From NCBI RefSeq assembly GCF_019823065.1, contig NZ_CP081966.1, forward strand, positions 4,371,501-4,435,500: DNA of 64,000 bases, written 5' to 3'. The translations under genes were made by a program, and so were the position numbers. The notes under the pieces are model-generated. The model made no database searches. It saw nothing but the letters and a program-made list of their open reading frames with translations, and was not told the DNA's origin. The first letter of the stretch is position 1, and every line of letters starts with the position of its first letter. Positions 43,012 to 51,583 of the stretch are shown here, in pieces. The stretch is from Pseudomonas mosselii (GTDB taxonomy: Bacteria > Pseudomonadota > Gammaproteobacteria > Pseudomonadales > Pseudomonadaceae).

Positions 43012-44547
43012 ATGAGTAGCAGCCTCCCCCTTGCCCCTGAACTTTCCGTTGCCAGCCCCCATCCCTCGACCACGAGCCTCGAAGGCCAACCCGCCGATCT
43101 CGAACTGAGCCCACGCCTGCACAACCGCGACCTCGCCCCGACCAAACTGGCAGGCCGCCGCTGGGGCGGCTACAGCATCTTCGCGCTGTGGACCAACGAC
43201 GTGCACAACATTGCCAACTACTCATTCGCCATGGGGCTGTTCGCCCTGGGCCTGGGCGGCTGGCAGATCCTGCTGTCACTGGCGATCGGCGCGGCGCTGG
43301 TGTACTTCTTCATGAACCTGTCCGGTTACATGGGGCAGAAGACCGGCGTGCCGTTCCCGGTGATCAGCCGCATCGCCTTCGGCATCCATGGCGCGCAGAT
43401 CCCGGCGCTGATCCGCGCGGTGATCGCCATCGCCTGGTTCGGCATCCAGACCTACCTGGCCTCGGTGGTGCTGCGGGTGCTGTTGACCGCCGTGTGGCCG
43501 CAGGTGGCCGCCTATGACCACGACAGCATCCTCGGTCTGTCGAGCCTGGGCTGGGTGTGCTTCGTGGCGATCTGGCTGGTGCAGTTGGTGATCCTCGCCT
43601 ACGGCATGGAGATGGTGCGCCGCTACGAGGCCTTCGCCGGCCCGGTGATCCTGCTGACCGTGGCGAGCCTGGCGGTGTTCATGTACTTCAAGGCCGATGC
43701 GCGCATCGCCTGGTCGGTCGCCGAGCCCCTGAGCGGCTACGAGATGTGGCGCAATATCTTCGCCGGCGGCGCGCTGTGGCTGGCGATCTACGGCACCCTG
43801 GTGCTCAACTTCTGCGACTTCGCCCGCTCCTCGCCGTGCCGCAGAACCATCCGCGTCGGCAACTTCTGGGGCCTGCCGGTGAACATCCTGGTGTTCGCGG
43901 CGATCACCGTGGTGCTGTGCGGCGCACAGTTCCAGATCAACGGCCAGGTCATCGACAGCCCGACACAGATCGTCGCCAGCATCCCCAACACCGCGTTCCT
44001 GGTGCTGGGCTGCCTGGCGTTCCTGATCGTCACCGTGGCGGTGAACATCATGGCCAACTTCGTCGCCCCGGCCTTCGTGCTCAGCAACCTGGCGCCGCGC
44101 CACCTGAACTTCCGCCGCGCCGGGCTGATCAGCGCCACCCTGGCGGTGCTGATCCTGCCGTGGAACCTGTACAACAGCCCGCTGGTGATCGTGTACTTCC
44201 TCTCCGGCCTGGGCGCCCTGCTCGGCCCGCTGTACGGCGTGATCATGGCCGACTACTGGCTGCTGCGTAAGGGCCGTATCAACGTGCCCGAGCTTTACAG
44301 CGAGAGTCCCGCCGGCGCCTACCACTACACCCGCGGCATCAACCTGCGCGCCGTGGCCGCGTTTATCCCGGCCGCGCTGCTGGCGATCATCCTGGCCCTG
44401 GTACCCAACTTCCACGGTATCGCGCCGTTCTCCTGGCTGATCGGTGCCGGTATCGCCGCCGCCGTCTACCTGCTGATTGCGCCACGCCACCGCCAATACC
44501 TCGATGTCAGCGGCGAATGCATCGCCGTCGACCACAGCAGCCACTGA
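43012..44547 (+). CDS. NCS1-family nucleobase/hydantoin permease
   Basis: 511 residues from the ATG at 43012 (CAGGAG upstream); the longer frame from 42835 overlaps the control region. Twelve membrane segments. The NCS1 signature is in TM1, GGYSIFALWTNDVHNIANYS, preceded by NRDLAPT. Others include TGVPFPVISRIAFGIHGAQI and NFCDFARSSPCRRTIRVGNF. Family members carry uracil, allantoin, hydantoins or related rings with a cation. It is in an operon with a hydantoin/allantoin-type racemase 18 bases downstream, so a hydantoin- or allantoin-like substrate is likely. Confidence 0.92.
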   Translation: MSSSLPLAPELSVASPHPSTTSLEGQPADLELSPRLHNRDLAPTKLAGRRWGGYSIFALWTNDVHNIANYSFAMGLFALGLGGWQILLSLAIGAALVYFFMNLSGYMGQKTGVPFPVISRIAFGIHGAQIPALIRAVIAIAWFGIQTYLASVVLRVLLTAVWPQVAAYDHDSILGLSSLGWVCFVAIWLVQLVILAYGMEMVRRYEAFAGPVILLTVASLAVFMYFKADARIAWSVAEPLSGYEMWRNIFAGGALWLAIYGTLVLNFCDFARSSPCRRTIRVGNFWGLPVNILVFAAITVVLCGAQFQINGQVIDSPTQIVASIPNTAFLVLGCLAFLIVTVAVNIMANFVAPAFVLSNLAPRHLNFRRAGLISATLAVLILPWNLYNSPLVIVYFLSGLGALLGPLYGVIMADYWLLRKGRINVPELYSESPAGAYHYTRGINLRAVAAFIPAALLAIILALVPNFHGIAPFSWLIGAGIAAAVYLLIAPRHRQYLDVSGECIAVDHSSH

Positions 44548-44565
44548 ATTTCAGGGATATCCGTC

Positions 44566-45294
44566 ATGCGTATTCTGATCGCCAACGTCAACACCACCGA
44601 AGCCATCACCGAAGCCATTGCCGAGCAAGCGCGCAGCGTGGCCGCGCCCGGTACCGAGATCGTCGGCCTGACCCCGTGGTTCGGCGCCGAGTCGGTGGAG
44701 GGCAACTTCGAGAGCTACCTGGCCGCCATCGCGGTGATGGACCGGGTGCTGGCCTACGACCAGCCCTTCGATGCCGTGATCCAGGCCGGCTATGGCGAGC
44801 ATGGCCGGGAAGGCCTACAGGAACTGCTGGACGTGCCGGTGGTGGACATCACCGATGCCGCCGCCAGCACCGCCATGTACCTGGGTCACGCCTACTCGGT
44901 GGTGACCACCCTGGACCGCACCGTGCCGTTGATCGAGGACCGCCTGAAACTGTCCGGGCTGTACGAGCGCTGCGCCTCGGTGCGCGCCAGCGGACTGGCG
45001 GTGCTGGAGCTGGAAAGCGACCCACGGCGTGCGGTGGAAGCCATCGTCGAGCAGGCCGAACGGGCTGTGCGCGAGGACAAGGCCGAAGTGATCTGCCTGG
45101 GTTGCGGCGGCATGGCCGGGCTCGACGAGCAGATCCGCCAGCGCACCGGGGTGCCGGTGGTGGACGGCGTGAGCGCTGCGGTGACCATTGCCGAATCGCT
45201 GGTGAGGCTGGGGTTGAGCACCTCCAAGGTGCGCACCTACGCCACGCCGCGGGCGAAGAAGGTGGTGGGCTGGCCGATGCGTTTCGGTCGCTGA
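44566..45294 (+). CDS. Asp/Glu/hydantoin racemase family protein
   Basis: 242 residues. MRILIANVNTTEAITEAI is the usual start of hydantoin/allantoin racemases. The second catalytic Cys is present at residue 180 in VICLGCGGMAGL. At the first Cys position (residue ~75) the sequence is QAGYGEHGREG, with Gly rather than Cys. True two-base racemases use both Cys, so this protein may be an isomerase or decarboxylase-like variant, or use another residue. Co-transcribed with the NCS1 permease. Confidence 0.85.
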   Translation: MRILIANVNTTEAITEAIAEQARSVAAPGTEIVGLTPWFGAESVEGNFESYLAAIAVMDRVLAYDQPFDAVIQAGYGEHGREGLQELLDVPVVDITDAAASTAMYLGHAYSVVTTLDRTVPLIEDRLKLSGLYERCASVRASGLAVLELESDPRRAVEAIVEQAERAVREDKAEVICLGCGGMAGLDEQIRQRTGVPVVDGVSAAVTIAESLVRLGLSTSKVRTYATPRAKKVVGWPMRFGR

Positions 45295-45308
45295 TTGACC
45301 AGTAGCGC

Positions 45309-45390
45309 CCGTCGCAGGGCAAGCCCACTCCCCTGGCGTCAAAAGCAACCCGTGGGAGCGGCGATGCGGCGACCCGACTTGCCCCGCGAT
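45309..45390. repeat. Degenerate REP-like inverted repeat
   Basis: GCAGGGCAAGCCCACTCCC and GGGAGCGGCG...GACTTGCCCCGCGA form a diverged REP pair between convergent racemase and dadA-like genes; probable shared terminator. Confidence 0.6.
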
Positions 45391-45403
45391 GAGGCCAACA
45401 AGG

Positions 45404-46597
45404 TCAGCGCAACAGCCTCGCCAGCCGCTCGCCACTGCCACACGCCAAGGTGAACCCCAGTGCACCATGCCCCAGGTTCAGCCACAGGTTGCGATACCGT
45501 GTGGCACCAATGATCGGCACCCCGGTCGGCGTCGCCGGCCGCATACCCGCCCATTCCACTGCCTGCCCGTAGTCGGCGGCCTCGGGCAAGGTTTCCCGGG
45601 CCAGCCTCCGCATGCTCGCGAGCCTGCCGACATCCACCGACTCGTCGTAACCGACGATGTCCACCATAGCCGCCACACGCAGCTGATCCTCCAGCCGGGC
45701 ATAGACGATCTTGCATTCGTAGTCGGTGATACTTACCTCGGGTGCCCGATGCGCGGCGCCGACCGGCGCGGTCAGGCTATAGCCTTTCAAGGGATAGACC
45801 GGCAAATTCAAGCCCGGCAAAGCCAGGCCGGCGCTACGGTGCCCGGCGCTGAGCACCAGGCGCTGCACGTCCAGCTGTTCGTTGCCCATCTCAAGGGCCA
45901 GCACCTGATCATCGTGCGCAATCAGCCGTGTCACCGGCCGCCCCAATAGCAACCGGCATTGCCCGGATGCCTCCAGGCGCTCGGCCAGGCGCAGGCAGAA
46001 ACGGTGGCAATCGGCGACCTCTTCGTCCGGGGTGAACACGCCGCCAACGAACGGTGCCTCGCAAAGCGCCGGGTCGAGCTCGCGCAGTTCGGCGGCATCC
46101 AGTGTTCGCTGGCTGTGGGGATCAAGCAGGTGTTGGCGCCCGCGGTCGAATGCACGCTGGGTACGAAATGCAACCAGCTTGCCGTTGCGCCGCCAGGCGA
46201 AATCATCAAGGCCGTCCTGCTCGCGCCAGCGCTGTAACGCCGCCTGGCTTTCGAGCGCCAGGCTCAGCAACTGAGCAGCATTACGGCGATTGACGGAGGT
46301 GCGGCACGCCATGACGAAAGCCGCCAGCCACCGCCACTGCGCAGGGTCCAGACGCAACCGAAGGCGCAATGGCGAGTCCCCCTGCAACAACCAGCCAAGC
46401 GCCTGCCACGGTACTCCGGCATCGGCCAGAGGCGCCACATAACGATACGAAAGCTGTCCACCGTTGGCGAAGCTGGTGGCGCTGGCCAGGCTGTCACGGG
46501 CTTCGACCAGGTCGACCTGCCAACCGTCGCGCACCAGCGCATAAGCCGTCGCCAGGCCGACCACCCCGCCGCCGATCACTGTCACCCGCTGGTTCAT
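45404..46597 (-). CDS. D-amino-acid dehydrogenase (DadA-like FAD oxidoreductase)
   Basis: 397 residues. N-terminal FAD fold VTVIGGGVVGLATAYALVRD followed by LVEARDSLASATSFANGGQL, which is the DadA signature (SFANGGQ(L/I)S). The C-terminal substrate/FAD cap has WAGMRPATPTGVPIIGATRY and NLGHGALGFTLACGSGERLA. It oxidises D-amino acids to 2-oxo acids at the inner face of the membrane. It converges on the racemase gene, consistent with a shared amino-acid theme. No dadX lies next to it, so it is probably a DadA paralogue rather than the main catabolic dadA. Confidence 0.9.
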   Translation of the reverse strand: MNQRVTVIGGGVVGLATAYALVRDGWQVDLVEARDSLASATSFANGGQLSYRYVAPLADAGVPWQALGWLLQGDSPLRLRLRLDPAQWRWLAAFVMACRTSVNRRNAAQLLSLALESQAALQRWREQDGLDDFAWRRNGKLVAFRTQRAFDRGRQHLLDPHSQRTLDAAELRELDPALCEAPFVGGVFTPDEEVADCHRFCLRLAERLEASGQCRLLLGRPVTRLIAHDDQVLALEMGNEQLDVQRLVLSAGHRSAGLALPGLNLPVYPLKGYSLTAPVGAAHRAPEVSITDYECKIVYARLEDQLRVAAMVDIVGYDESVDVGRLASMRRLARETLPEAADYGQAVEWAGMRPATPTGVPIIGATRYRNLWLNLGHGALGFTLACGSGERLARLLR

Positions 46598-46642
46598 GCG
46601 TCCATTCCCGTCCAGGCCTTATGGCCAGACAGTAACAGCAGG

Positions 46643-47305
46643 TCAGGTCGGACAGCCAGGCTCACCGTGATCGAGCCCCTGACCCACGCTACGGCTGAGC
46701 AGGGTAGCCTTGCCCTCGCGCCAGGTCAGCGTGAGCACGTACAAGGTATCGAAGTCGTCGCGATGCCAGTCTTCGGTGAGCACCCGCTCCTCCCCCAGGG
46801 CCTTGCCGGCCACGGTGTTGATCAATTCCGGGAGGTAACCGCGGGACCAGGCGGTGTAGACTGTGGCATTGCGGTACTTGCTACTGAGCAATTCGTCAGC
46901 CAGATCGTCGGTGTCGTTGGCGCCATAGTCGATGTTCACCGGCAAGCCGAGGCGAATGGCGCTGGGACTGATGGTCATCAACGGGCGGATATAGCTGTAG
47001 CGCTCATCCTGGCTACCTTCTTCGACCCCCCGCGAAGGGTTGGCGGCGAATACGTAATCAGCCTTGCCGAAGCGCTCGGGCAACAAGGTGGCGAGATCCA
47101 GGGCGCGATTGAGCCCCTGGCAGTTCAGCTGTCCCAATCCTTCGCCGGGCTTCTCGGCATGGCGCAGGAAGACCAGCGTCTGGGTGCCATCCACGGGTTG
47201 CGCACGGCTCTCGACCACGGCCAAGGCCAATGGCACGGCCGCAGCGGCGAGCGTCAGGCTCAACAACAGGTGACGACGACGGCGAAGGAAGGTGGGCAGC
47301 TTCAT
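46643..47305 (-). CDS. Exported histidine-phosphatase-like protein
   Basis: 220 residues from the ATG at 47305; a GTG at 47344 is an alternative. MKLPTFLRRRRHLLLSLTLA is a signal anchor with a twin-Arg-rich stretch, but not a clear Tat motif. TLVFLRHAEKPGEGLGQLNCQG (in part) gives the RHxEKP phosphohistidine motif, followed by RALDLATLLPERFG. The later catalytic His is less obvious. Such proteins are phosphoglycerate-mutase-like phosphatases of unknown periplasmic substrate. Confidence 0.8.
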   Translation of the reverse strand: MKLPTFLRRRRHLLLSLTLAAAAVPLALAVVESRAQPVDGTQTLVFLRHAEKPGEGLGQLNCQGLNRALDLATLLPERFGKADYVFAANPSRGVEEGSQDERYSYIRPLMTISPSAIRLGLPVNIDYGANDTDDLADELLSSKYRNATVYTAWSRGYLPELINTVAGKALGEERVLTEDWHRDDFDTLYVLTLTWREGKATLLSRSVGQGLDHGEPGCPT

Positions 47306-47604
47306 CTGGGGCGGACTCTTGTGGCCAGGGTACTGGGTTGCCACGCCACATGGTCCCGCAGCCTTGGCGGCGGGCCGTCCCTGTTGTGAATGCCATCCGT
47401 GGCAGCGAGTGAGGGTCAGAGTGCCCTCGACCCGTTTGGTCCCTCCCTGGGCGCACAGGCCGTTCCATCGACAAAGGCCACGTTAATGCATGTGTGTTGC
47501 TGAATTATTGCTCGTGGCTCAATCGTCGCGGGTCAGCACAGTTTCGGTCTATCGCAGGACCGGTGAGCCCCAAAGGCTTGAGTCAAAGCGTTGGGAGAGC
47601 AACG

Positions 47605-47849
47605 TCACGTCGCATCCTTGTAGCGGTCTCTGAATACAATCAGGCATACACCCAGCACGATAGCGAAAGACTTCCACAGCACCACATCAACACCAGTGAG
47701 CGTTTCACGGTGCAAGAACAGCATACCGAGCCCCCCATAGTGAGAAGACTCACGCCAAGCCAGGTACGCAGCCGGGGTGACCTCAACCAGCGATCAATGG
47801 CAAAGCCTATGAACAGCGACAGGGCGATCTGAACAGGATCCTCGTACAT
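47605..47849 (-). pseudogene. Small membrane protein gene with a frameshift in a C6/G6 tract
   Basis: MYEDPVQIALSLFIGFAIDR then WLRSPRLRTWLGVSLLTMGG is read up to the six-C run at 47731-47736. In the next frame it continues LGMLFLHRETLTGVDVV and LWKSFAIVLGVCLIVFRDRY to TGA at 47605. One more base in the run joins the two into an 81-residue protein with two membrane segments. The uncorrected frame gives an odd Cys-rich tail. Either decay, phase variation or a sequencing error. The flanking 47850-48130 shows no gene. Confidence 0.6.
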
Positions 47850-48130
47850 TGGGGGCTCTCACTCTGTGGCATGCGGAGCATCTCCTCCGTAAGGCTCTGG
47901 ACAACGATCCAAATGAGCTTGGGACGATAGCTCCGGACATGCCTCTCAAGGCACCAATTGACGTCTGACATTCAAGTGGGAAATTTCCCAAATCAAACAA
48001 TTAGTATCGCGGCGCCAGGTTTTCATGATCCGGTTTCTTTGCATGGCGCACATTGATGGACTGGATGACCTCGATTTTCTGCCATTTGTTCAACGGGTAG
48101 AAGCGCATTGACCATACCGAAGGCCGCATC

Positions 48131-48469
48131 TCAGTCTTCCCGGGTCAGCACTTCCAGCAGCTCGATCTCGAAGGTGAGGTCCGAATTCGGTGGAATCGAA
48201 CCGACCGAGCGCTCGCCATAGCCCAGGTGCGCCGGGACCAGCAGCTTGCGCTTGCCGCCCACGCGCATGCCCATCAAGCCTTGATCCCAGCCCTTGATCA
48301 CCCGGCCGGTGCCGATCACGCACTGGAACGGCTTGCCGCGCGACCAGGACGAATCGAACTCGCTGCCATCGGCCAGGGTGCCGCGGTACTGGGTGGTGAT
48401 CAGCGCGCCCTTGACCACGGCCTTGCCGTCGCCTTCCTGTAGATCGATGACTTGCAACTCACTGCTCAT
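48131..48469 (-). CDS. FKBP-type peptidyl-prolyl isomerase
   Basis: 112 residues, a single FKBP domain without signal peptide: YRGTLADGSEFDSSWSRGKP, FQCVIGTGRVIKGWDQGLMG, MRVGGKRKLLVPAHLGYGER, IPPNSDLTFEIELLEV. The active-site residues Asp (EFDSS), Trp (KGWDQG), Tyr (GYGE) and Phe (LTFEIEL) are in place. A cytosolic prolyl isomerase/chaperone. Confidence 0.95.
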   Translation of the reverse strand: MSSELQVIDLQEGDGKAVVKGALITTQYRGTLADGSEFDSSWSRGKPFQCVIGTGRVIKGWDQGLMGMRVGGKRKLLVPAHLGYGERSVGSIPPNSDLTFEIELLEVLTRED

Positions 48470-48542
48470 GGCAGGTTCCTCGAGACGGTTTTGGTGGGCG
48501 CCCTTTTCTCAGGAATGCGTGGGTTTGGCAAGGCGGGTCGGC

Positions 48543-48956
48543 TCAGGACGGGGCGAACTGTTCGAAGATCTGTTGGCCGGTGAGGTCCTTGGTTTCGTTC
48601 TTGAAGCAGTACCAGGCGGGCTTTTCGTCGATGAAGATCTGCTCGGTGAAGGTCCAGTTTGCCTTACCGTCGAGCAGGCCGACTGGTACGACATAGAGGT
48701 TGCTCTCTTTCAGGCGGTAGAACAGGTGCGTGCCGCACTGGCCGCAGAAGCCGCGCTGGGCCCAGGGGGAGGAATCATAGACGCTCGGGGTTGAGCCTTC
48801 GAACTGCGGGGGTTCGGCGCAATGGACGGCCAGCAGTGGGCCGCCGGTCCATTTGCGGCACATGCTGCAGTGGCAGGCGCTGACGTGGTTGTTATCGACC
48901 TTGACGGTCAGTTTGGTGGCTTGGCATAGGCAGGTGCCTTGGTTTTCCTGGGGCAT
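48543..48956 (-). CDS. GFA-fold (glutathione-dependent formaldehyde-activating-like) protein
   Basis: 137 residues from the ATG at 48956, which has AAGGAGC upstream. Zinc-binding cysteines GTCLCQATKLTV, SACHCSMCRKWTGGP and GFCGQCGTHLFYR are the CENP-V/GFA pattern. The frame stays open upstream through a [11 protein letters not shown] stretch encoded by a hexamer microsatellite, but that part is unlikely to be translated. Despite the family name the substrate is generally unknown. Confidence 0.88.
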   Translation of the reverse strand: MPQENQGTCLCQATKLTVKVDNNHVSACHCSMCRKWTGGPLLAVHCAEPPQFEGSTPSVYDSSPWAQRGFCGQCGTHLFYRLKESNLYVVPVGLLDGKANWTFTEQIFIDEKPAWYCFKNETKDLTGQQIFEQFAPS

Positions 48957-49002
48957 GGGGGGCTCCTTGCTGTTGTTTTTGGGAGTTGGAGTATAGGTGG
49001 TG

Positions 49003-49041
49003 GGTTCGGGTTCGGGTTCGGGTTCGGGTTCGGGTTCGGGG
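49003..49041. repeat. GGTTCG hexamer microsatellite
   Basis: About six tandem copies of GGTTCG between the GFA gene and a long inverted repeat. Confidence 0.85.
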
Positions 49042-49067
49042 ATGATTGTTTTGGATTTTGTATGCGC

Positions 49068-49190
49068 ATTCATTGGCGATGGCGACGCATAGTCACCTTT
49101 TCGCCATTACGGCGACCTACTTTTGCTCTTCAAAAAGGAACTCGCCGTAAAGGCGAAAAGGTAACTATGCGTCGACATCGCAAACGAATG
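49068..49190. repeat. Long inverted repeat
   Basis: Arms 49068-49115 and 49142-49190 are mostly complementary (CATTCATTGGCGATG against CATCGCAAACGAATG; GCATAGTCACCTTTTCGCC against GGCGAAAAGGTAACTATGC). No gene is seen inside. Confidence 0.8.
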
Positions 49191-49219
49191 AAATTACAAC
49201 CATTAAAACCAGCGCCGAC

Positions 49220-49250
49220 CGACTTTGAATTTGAATTTGAATTTGAATTT
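49220..49250. repeat. GAATTT hexamer microsatellite
   Basis: Five tandem TTGAAT/GAATTT units lying between two inverted repeats. Confidence 0.85.
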
Positions 49251-49258
49251 TAGAGCAT

Positions 49259-49343
49259 GTGTTTTGAAAGCGATATGCGCATTTATTCGCGATGGTGACT
49301 ATGCGCCAACATCGCGAATAAATGCGCATACAACTTTCAAAAC
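49259..49343. repeat. Second long inverted repeat, next to the flhB 3' end
   Basis: GTTTTGAAAGCGATATGCGC at the left is complementary to GCGCATACAACTTTCAAAAC at the right, with inner arms ATTTATTCGCGATG/CATCGCGAATAAAT. It lies just beyond the flhB stop and may terminate the flagellar operon. Confidence 0.8.
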
Positions 49344-49363
49344 AACCAAACAACCAAACAAAC

Positions 49364-50506
49364 TTAACTGTCCCGCCGCAGATCCTCAGGAATAGGCAAA
49401 TCCTTCTTCAACGGCTCCGGCGCCTTCCCCCTCCCGGCCCGATACTGCCGAATCTGGAACACATAGGCCAACACCTGCGCCACCGCCAGGTACAACCCCG
49501 CCGGAATCTCCTGCTCCATCTCGGTGGAGTAGTAGATCGCACGCGCCAGGGCCGGCGACTCGAGTATCTGCACGTTATGCTCGACCCCGATCTCACGAAT
49601 CTTCAAGGCAATGAAATCAGTCCCCTTGGCGACCAGCAACGGCGCCGTCCCACCCTTGTCCGGGTTGTACTGCAGGGCCACCGCGTAATGGGTCGGGTTG
49701 GTGATGATCACATCCGCGTCAGGCACCGCCGCCATCATCCGTCGCTGCGACATCTCCCGCTGCAACTGCCTGATACGCTGCTTGACCTCAGGCTTGCCTT
49801 CGCTGTCCTTGTACTCGTCCTTGACCTCCTGCTTGGTCATCTTCATCTTCTTGTTCGTCTGGAACAGCTGGTATGGCACATCCAGCCCGGCAATCAGCAG
49901 CAACCCCGCCGCCATCCACAAGGCGCTCCAGCCCACCACCTGCACCGCATGGATGATCGCCTGCTCCAGCGGCTCGTTGGCGATGGCCAGCAGCGCCTCG
50001 CGGTCACTGGCCAGCACCAGCAGCGCCACCAGCAGGATCATGATGAACTTCGCCATGGCCTTGAGCAGCTCGGTCAGCGCGTTCATCGAGAACATGCGCT
50101 TGATCCCCGACAATGGGTTCATCCGGCTGAACTTCGGCTGCAGCAGGCTCCCGGAGAACAGGAAGCCGCCCAGGGCAATAGGCGCAACGAAGGAAATCAC
50201 GAACAGCAGAATCAGGATCGGTTGCACCGACCAGATCGCCATCTTGCCCGAGGCCAGCAGGAACGCGCCCATGCTGCGCTCGTCGACGATCACTTCGCGC
50301 GTCAGGCTGAAGTTCATGCGCATCAGGGTCATCAGCGTCTCCGCCAGATAACCGCCGAACGCCAGCAAGCCACCAGCGCCCGCCAGGGTCACCGCGACCG
50401 TGTTCAGCTCCTTGGAGCGGGCGACCTCACCTTTCTCCCGCGAGTCGCGTTTGCGCTTCTCGGTGGGTTCTTCTGTCTTGTCCTGACCGCTTTCGCTCTC
50501 TGCCAT
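49364..50506 (-). CDS. flhB: Flagellar export apparatus protein FlhB
   Basis: 380 residues. Cytosolic charged start (ESESGQDKTEEPTEKRKRDS), four membrane segments (e.g. LAGAGGLLAFGGYLAETLM; ILILLFVISFVAPIALGGFL), and the autocleavage site NPTHYAVAL in the C-terminal domain. FlhB switches export specificity from rod/hook to filament together with FliK. Start is two bases from the fliR stop. It is the last gene of the fli run here; flhA is not in the window. Confidence 0.97.
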   Translation of the reverse strand: MAESESGQDKTEEPTEKRKRDSREKGEVARSKELNTVAVTLAGAGGLLAFGGYLAETLMTLMRMNFSLTREVIVDERSMGAFLLASGKMAIWSVQPILILLFVISFVAPIALGGFLFSGSLLQPKFSRMNPLSGIKRMFSMNALTELLKAMAKFIMILLVALLVLASDREALLAIANEPLEQAIIHAVQVVGWSALWMAAGLLLIAGLDVPYQLFQTNKKMKMTKQEVKDEYKDSEGKPEVKQRIRQLQREMSQRRMMAAVPDADVIITNPTHYAVALQYNPDKGGTAPLLVAKGTDFIALKIREIGVEHNVQILESPALARAIYYSTEMEQEIPAGLYLAVAQVLAYVFQIRQYRAGRGKAPEPLKKDLPIPEDLRRDS

Positions 50507-50508
50507 GC

Positions 50509-51285
50509 TCAGCGCGCCCGTGCCAGCTCACGCAGCCACTGCAGCGCTTCGCTGGCCAGTGCCTGGTAGTGTGGAAGGATATCGGCCAGGCCGACCCAGA
50601 AAATCCCCATGCCCAACACCAGGGTCAGCGGGAAACCGATGGAGAAGATGTTCAACTGCGGCGCGGCGCGGGTCATCACGCCGAAGGCGATGTTGACCAC
50701 TAGCAGCGCGGCGATCGCCGGCAGGATCAACAGCAGCGCAGCACCCAGCACCCAGCTCAGGCGCCCGGCGATCTCCCAGAAATGGTTGACCACCAGGGCA
50801 CTGCCCACCGGCAACGTGGTGAAACTCTCGGTCAGCACCTCGAACACCACCAGGTGGCCGTTCATCAGCAGGAACAGCACGCTCACCAGCATGGTCATGA
50901 ACTGGCTGATCACCGCGACGTTGACGCCGTTGGCCGGATCGACCATGGAGGCGAACGCCATGCCCATCTGCACGGCGACGATCTGCCCGGCGATGACGAA
51001 GGCCTGGAACAGCAACTGCAGGGAAAAGCCGAACAACGCCCCGACGATGACCTGCTCGGCGCACAGCAGCACGCCGCGCACGCTCAACGGATCGATCTCG
51101 GGCAATGGCGGCAACCCCGGCACGATGACCACGGTGATCGCCACGGCGGCATACAGGCGCACCCGCGCCGGCAGCATCTTGGTGCCGAAGATCGGCATGG
51201 TCATCAGCACCGCCATCACCCTGAACAGCGGCAGGATGAAGGTGGCGACCCAGGTGCCGATCTGCGTATCGGTCAGCTCCAGCAT
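50509..51285 (-). CDS. fliR: Flagellar export protein FliR
   Basis: 258 residues with six hydrophobic segments (ATFILPLFRVMAVLMTMPIF; LFQAFVIAGQIVAVQMGMAF; LLILPAIAALLVVNIAFGVM). Typical FliR features: GTKMLPARVRLYAAVAIT and ASMVDPANGVNVAVISQF. Part of the FliPQR export gate, which assembles in the inner membrane. Seven bases separate it from fliQ. Confidence 0.96.
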   Translation of the reverse strand: MLELTDTQIGTWVATFILPLFRVMAVLMTMPIFGTKMLPARVRLYAAVAITVVIVPGLPPLPEIDPLSVRGVLLCAEQVIVGALFGFSLQLLFQAFVIAGQIVAVQMGMAFASMVDPANGVNVAVISQFMTMLVSVLFLLMNGHLVVFEVLTESFTTLPVGSALVVNHFWEIAGRLSWVLGAALLLILPAIAALLVVNIAFGVMTRAAPQLNIFSIGFPLTLVLGMGIFWVGLADILPHYQALASEALQWLRELARAR

Positions 51286-51292
51286 GGCGGCC

Positions 51293-51562
51293 TCAACCGA
51301 TCAGCTGCGGAATGCTGGTGTACAGGCCGATGAAGTACTCCATGAACTTCTGCACCAACCAGGGCCCGGCGACGATCAGCGTGATCAGCATCACCAGCAG
51401 GCGCGGCAGGAAGCTCAGGGTCTGTTCGTTGATCTGCGTGGCGGCCTGGAACATCGCCACCACCAGGCCGATCAGCAGGCTCGGCACCACCAGCACGGCG
51501 ACCATCAAGGTGGTCAGCCACAACGCATCACGGAACAGGTCGACAGCGACTTCAGGTGTCAT
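51293..51562 (-). CDS. fliQ: Flagellar export protein FliQ
   Basis: 89 residues, two membrane helices: LWLTTLMVAVLVVPSLLIGLVVAMFQAATQ (in part) and LPRLLVMLITLIVAGPWLVQ. QAATQINEQTLSFLPRL is the conserved FliQ loop. Export gate subunit. Confidence 0.96.
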   Translation of the reverse strand: MTPEVAVDLFRDALWLTTLMVAVLVVPSLLIGLVVAMFQAATQINEQTLSFLPRLLVMLITLIVAGPWLVQKFMEYFIGLYTSIPQLIG

Positions 51563-51583
51563 GCAAGGCTCTCCTTGGCGGCG

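Noticed and set aside
48957..49073. N-terminal [11 protein letters not shown] extension of the GFA-like protein
   Set aside because: It is encoded by a microsatellite upstream of a good ribosome site and ATG at 48956; probably not translated.
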